64,000 nucleotides of DNA from Coleofasciculus sp040219735. Its GTDB lineage: Bacteria > Cyanobacteriota > Cyanobacteriia > Cyanobacteriales > Coleofasciculaceae. The notes beneath the pieces were generated by a model. That model searched no databases and was not told the DNA's origin. It saw only the letters and a program-made list of their open reading frames with translations. A program made the translations under genes and the position numbers. The DNA lies in the NCBI GenBank assembly GCA_040219735.1, contig JAVJRX010000131.1. The stretch is one strand, 5' to 3'. Numbering within the stretch: position 1 is the stretch's first letter; each line of letters begins with the position of its first letter. Positions 61,316-64,000 of the stretch are shown here, in pieces.

Positions 61316-61372
61316 TTATTTCGTCATTAGTTATTTGTCATTTGTTAAGAAATAGGATATTCAGCTAGATTA

Positions 61373-61393
61373 GGGCACGATAGTATCGTGCCC
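61373..61393. repeat. Palindrome GGGCACGATA, second copy
   Basis: Same sequence as 42070-42092, including the flanking CTAGAT. It lies between the convergent recR and ABC ATPase genes. A related imperfect palindrome (GACACGGCATTGCTGTGCCA) follows at 61428-61447. Confidence 0.8.
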
Positions 61394-61482
61394 CTACCAC
61401 AACCGAAGGGATAATTGATTGGGTAGGGACACGGCATTGCTGTGCCATATATAGCGAAACTCCTTTCATTCTGCCCTTTGCT

Positions 61483-62370
61483 TCATCGAGTCACTTCGAT
61501 ATAAATATGCTCTAAGCGTACAGGTTGGCGAGTAATTGAATCTAGAGAAATCCCCTCAAATCGCTCAAGAATTTCTTTTAAATCTAAAGCTTCGGGTAAC
61601 CAAAAGGCTAAATCATTCCCGTAACGTCGATGGGTGAAACCGAGTTCTGTCGCCCGCGCGATCGCACGTTCCTCTTCCGGTGTTTGTATGATCACAATTT
61701 CTTGGGCAGGAATCTTTTGACGCAGGGTATCTAAATTACCCTCGGCGACAATTTTACCTCCTTTGAGAATGCCAATCCGCTGACATAGGCGTTCGGCTTC
61801 ATCGAGTAAGTGAGTGGTTAACAAAATTGTTAATCCTTGACGTTGGAGACGGCGAATCAAGTCCCAAATTTCATACCGGGCTTCAATATCTAAACCCGTT
61901 GTGGGTTCGTCTAAAATTACCAGTTTCGGCTGATGAACCAGCGCCACGGCAATATTTAACCGTCGCTGCATTCCCCCACTTAAGGTTTCAACGGGACACG
62001 TACCTCGATCTAAGAGGTTAACCGCGTCTAAACAGGCATGAACTTGTTGCTGTCTCTGTCGTTTACTTAAGCCATAGATTCGAGCAAAAAAATGCAGGTT
62101 TTCGGCACAGGTTAATGTTTTATACAATAAATTTTCTTGGGGGGCAATCCCAATCAAGGTTTTTGTTGCTTCGGAGACGGGTTGGTGATTAATCGTGATT
62201 TTGCCACTGTCGGATTTGAGTAAGTTACAGATACTATTAATTGTGGTTGTCTTTCCTGCACCATTAGGTCCAAGTAACCCGTAAATTTCTCCGGGGGGAA
62301 TATGTAGGGTGAGATTTTGCAGAACCTGGCGGTTCCCGTAGGATTTACAGAGGTTTTCGATATCTAGCAC
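61483..62370 (-). CDS. ABC-2 type exporter ATP-binding protein
   Basis: 295 residues, GTG start. Walker A GPNGAGKTT, Q-loop GIAPQENLLY, signature LSGGMQRRLNIAVAL, Walker B LVILDEPTTGLD and switch His in LLTTHLLDEAE. The DrrA/CcmA-like branch handles drugs, lipids or polysaccharides. Its permease lies just upstream on the same strand (62649-63422) across a 278-nt repeat-filled gap. Substrate not readable. Confidence 0.92.
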   Translation of the reverse strand: MLDIENLCKSYGNRQVLQNLTLHIPPGEIYGLLGPNGAGKTTTINSICNLLKSDSGKITINHQPVSEATKTLIGIAPQENLLYKTLTCAENLHFFARIYGLSKRQRQQQVHACLDAVNLLDRGTCPVETLSGGMQRRLNIAVALVHQPKLVILDEPTTGLDIEARYEIWDLIRRLQRQGLTILLTTHLLDEAERLCQRIGILKGGKIVAEGNLDTLRQKIPAQEIVIIQTPEEERAIARATELGFTHRRYGNDLAFWLPEALDLKEILERFEGISLDSITRQPVRLEHIYIEVTR

Positions 62371-62467
62371 AATGACTAAAATGAGATGTTTTCACACTAT
62401 CAGGGGTTAATCTGGGCGCATGTTGGGGAAAGGCGCATGTTGGGGGAGGGCGCACCATCCGTCATGC

Positions 62468-62599
62468 GTGTCAACTTAAGCCACAACCCTTGCCCATCCT
62501 AATTTTCAGCGAGGGTGTCCCTGCTTCCCCTGCTCCCCCTGCTCCCCCTGCTTCCCCTGCTTCCCCTGCTTCCCCTGCTTTTGGCGCTTAAGTTGACAC
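62468..62599. mobile_element. Inverted-repeat element enclosing a 9-bp tandem repeat
   Basis: GTGTCAACTTAAGC (62468-62481) and its exact complement (62586-62599) bound 104 bp. The right 63 bp of that (62518-62580) are seven 9-bp units of CTGCTTCCC/CTGCTCCCC, the inverted form of the repeat at 8543 and 30364. GGCGCACC / GGTGCGCC arms flank it further out. It interrupts the ABC permease-ATPase pair. Confidence 0.75.
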
Positions 62600-62648
62600 C
62601 AATGCACGTCGGTGCGCCCCGACGAAGAATGGAATTATTTTTCTGATA

Positions 62649-63422
62649 TCATAACCTTCGCTCAACCCTGAGCATCCGCTGATAGGAGAACCACCCGGCT
62701 ACTACCATAATTAAGGCAAATACGCCCAAAAACCCAAAATGCTCCCGAATATCTGCCAACCCCTCGCCATTTGCCCAAACAGCCAGCAGCGCTTCGTTGA
62801 TGTGGTAAATCGGGTTAAATTGGGCGAGATTTAGTAAGGTGTCGGGGAACAGGGAGGTGGGTAAAAACGCGCCCCCTAAAATTAGCAGAGGTACGCCAAA
62901 CGCCGCTACCAAGGCATTTACATCCTCTGTGCGACGGGCAAACTGGGTACCGAGGATGAATCCCACTCCCACATACGCCATAATACTCAGTAGAATAATC
63001 AAGACTCCTAAAAGTAGAGACCCCTGAAATTTAGCACCCCAACATGCTGCGATCGCGTAAACCAAAACGGCTTGAACCCCCGCAATGGCGCTATGGGCGC
63101 AAAAGATACCCAGAAAATAGGAAATGCCACTTAACGGAGAAATGAACAGACGTTTAAGGGTTTGCTGTTCCCGTTCTCCCACCACCGTCGCTACCGTACC
63201 CCCCAGACAGCTAAAAAACAAAGCAGCACCTGCCAACGTCGAGGGGGCGGCATTTTCAAAGGCTTGCGCCATCGACAATTGGGCGCGTTCTGCCAAAATA
63301 TAACCATTGAGTAATAATACGGAAATGGGGAAAATCCCCCAAAACACTAAACTGCGGCGTCTTCGCCCCAGTTCAATTAAAATGCGCTGGGCTACAGCAA
63401 ATGTTTCATGCCAATAGTTCAT
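62649..63422 (-). CDS. ABC-2 type exporter permease
   Basis: 257 residues with six hydrophobic segments. The ABC-2 pattern includes an N-terminal amphipathic segment (AQRILIELGRRRRSLVFW), the periplasmic insertion and the conserved GEREQQTLKRLFISPLSG cytoplasmic loop that contacts the ATPase. NALVAAFGVPLLILGGAFLP is also typical. Partner ATPase is at 61483-62370. Confidence 0.9.
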   Translation of the reverse strand: MNYWHETFAVAQRILIELGRRRRSLVFWGIFPISVLLLNGYILAERAQLSMAQAFENAAPSTLAGAALFFSCLGGTVATVVGEREQQTLKRLFISPLSGISYFLGIFCAHSAIAGVQAVLVYAIAACWGAKFQGSLLLGVLIILLSIMAYVGVGFILGTQFARRTEDVNALVAAFGVPLLILGGAFLPTSLFPDTLLNLAQFNPIYHINEALLAVWANGEGLADIREHFGFLGVFALIMVVAGWFSYQRMLRVERRL

Positions 63423-63436
63423 TTAAATTTTCTGTC

Positions 63437-63497
63437 GGGGCGGGTTTCACTATTATTGTTTCTTGCCTCACCCAGATGCAACTCGCGCCCGCCCCAT
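63437..63497. repeat. Degenerate GGGCGGGTTT palindromic element
   Basis: CGGGGCGGGTTT at the left and CGCGCCCGCCCC at the right, with an eroded right arm. It shares the inner TTTCTTGCCTCACCCAG-like stretch with the copy at 37967. Lies between divergent genes. Confidence 0.55.
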
Positions 63498-63528
63498 TCC
63501 CTGTTCTCTGTTCCCTGTTTCCTAAACA

Positions 63529-64000
63529 ATGACCAATGACAAATTAAACTCTCTCTACCTTTCCCGACGCACCGCCCTGAAACTCATTGGCGTCGCCGGG
63601 GTGGGTAGTGTCATCGGATATTCTCGCTGGGCAAAACCTCAACCGACGATTATTCAGCTAGATACCCTAGATTTGCCCCGAAACCTGACTAACTCTAAGT
63701 CTGTGGTAGTTGTGGGTGCAGGATTGGCGGGGCTTAGTTGTGCTTATGAGTTGAGTCAACGGGGTTTTGATGTAACCTTATTAGAGCGATCGCCTCAATT
63801 GGGAGGTAAGATTGCTAGCTGGCAGATTCAGGTGGGTGATCAATCCCTGCGGATGGAACATGGGTTCCATGGCTTTTTCCCTCACTACTATAATTTGAAT
63901 CGTTTGGTTGCCCAGTTGGACATCCAGGATCATTTCCGTTCCCTGGAATTTTATTCGGTGGTTTTCCGGGATAATCAGTATCAGCCGGAAGTCTTTCGCC
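63529..64000 (+). CDS. Tat-exported FAD-dependent oxidoreductase, 5' part (phytoene-desaturase-like)
   Basis: First 157 codons; the gene runs off the window. A twin-arginine signal (LSRRTALKLIGVAGVGSVIG, about residues 11-30) precedes the FAD dinucleotide-binding fold VVVVGAGLAGLSCAYEL and LLERSPQLGGKIASW. MEHGFHGFFPHYYNL matches the carotenoid/squalene desaturase-like amine oxidase superfamily. Export of such an enzyme suggests a lumenal or periplasmic role. The start ATG lies in ATGACCAATGACAAATTA, again a heptamer-type sequence. Confidence 0.85.
   Translation, partial: MTNDKLNSLYLSRRTALKLIGVAGVGSVIGYSRWAKPQPTIIQLDTLDLPRNLTNSKSVVVVGAGLAGLSCAYELSQRGFDVTLLERSPQLGGKIASWQIQVGDQSLRMEHGFHGFFPHYYNLNRLVAQLDIQDHFRSLEFYSVVFRDNQYQPEVFR

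Noticed and set aside
1..64000. tRNA or rRNA genes
   Set aside because: No cloverleaf-like block with a T-loop GGTTCRA and matching acceptor stem was seen in any gap.

Overview
The window reads as chromosome from a filamentous, phototactic cyanobacterium. The octamer GCGATCGC (HIP1) and its core recur in most genes and gaps. The gene content is cyanobacterial: a Pix-type phototaxis cluster with bilin-binding GAF domains, a PEP-CTERM protein, a pseudo-orthocaspase, Uma2 proteins, and a deoC-recO-MFS-glycosyltransferase run. The abundance of short tandem repeats and small palindromic elements suggests a large-genome filamentous lineage such as Coleofasciculus or Microcoleus. That placement is inference, since no rRNA or tRNA gene is present.

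Layout. 0-0.25 kb: the tail of a TnpB-type IS200/IS605 transposon with its right-end hairpin. 0.3-8.5 kb: a lone ABC-2 permease, two conserved hypothetical proteins, Uma2, deoC, recO, an MFS permease and a GT4 glycosyltransferase. 8.6-18.3 kb (minus strand): a soluble urea/amide-binding-protein histidine kinase, an ABC exporter, a Yip1-type membrane protein, a truncated sppA relic, a Tat-exported pseudo-orthocaspase and a two-segment membrane protein. 18.4-27.6 kb: metH, a DUF433/DUF5615 toxin-antitoxin-like pair, an EI24 protein, an aldo/keto reductase, a sterol-desaturase-type hydroxylase, ureF and a ribbon-helix-helix protein, followed by about 1.1 kb with no convincing gene.

28.9-42.1 kb is a complete phototaxis chemosensory cluster: two tandem PixG/PatA-like regulators, PixH (CheY), PixI (CheW), a six-GAF PixJ photoreceptor, PixL (CheA-receiver hybrid) and a second CheW-like protein. 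42.3-46.5 kb is the most striking accessory locus: a 1282-residue trypsin-NACHT-HEAT protein translated 3 nt after a small Trypco1-type protein. This is the architecture of NTP-dependent conflict (putative anti-phage) systems. Its HEAT array is 17 near-identical units, and a palindromic repeat is inserted in frame inside the NACHT domain.

46.5-54.7 kb holds toxin-antitoxin genes, gene relics, a divergent Mn/Zn ABC uptake system (permease and ATPase against the binding protein), a lipoprotein, aroE, DoxX and a PIN-domain gene. 54.7-59.4 kb is a minus-strand run of small-molecule enzymes: a PhyH-type dioxygenase, a methyltransferase, a GCS2-type ligase and a valine-pyruvate-type aminotransferase. 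59.8-64 kb: a PEP-CTERM choice-of-anchor protein, recR without a standard start codon, an ABC-2 export pair, and the 5' end of a Tat-exported FAD oxidoreductase.

A second layer runs through the window: at least five families of small palindromic elements and several short tandem repeats (7, 8 and 9 bp units). They sit between genes, inside two coding regions, and at the broken ends of relic genes. They appear to be the main force remodelling this region.
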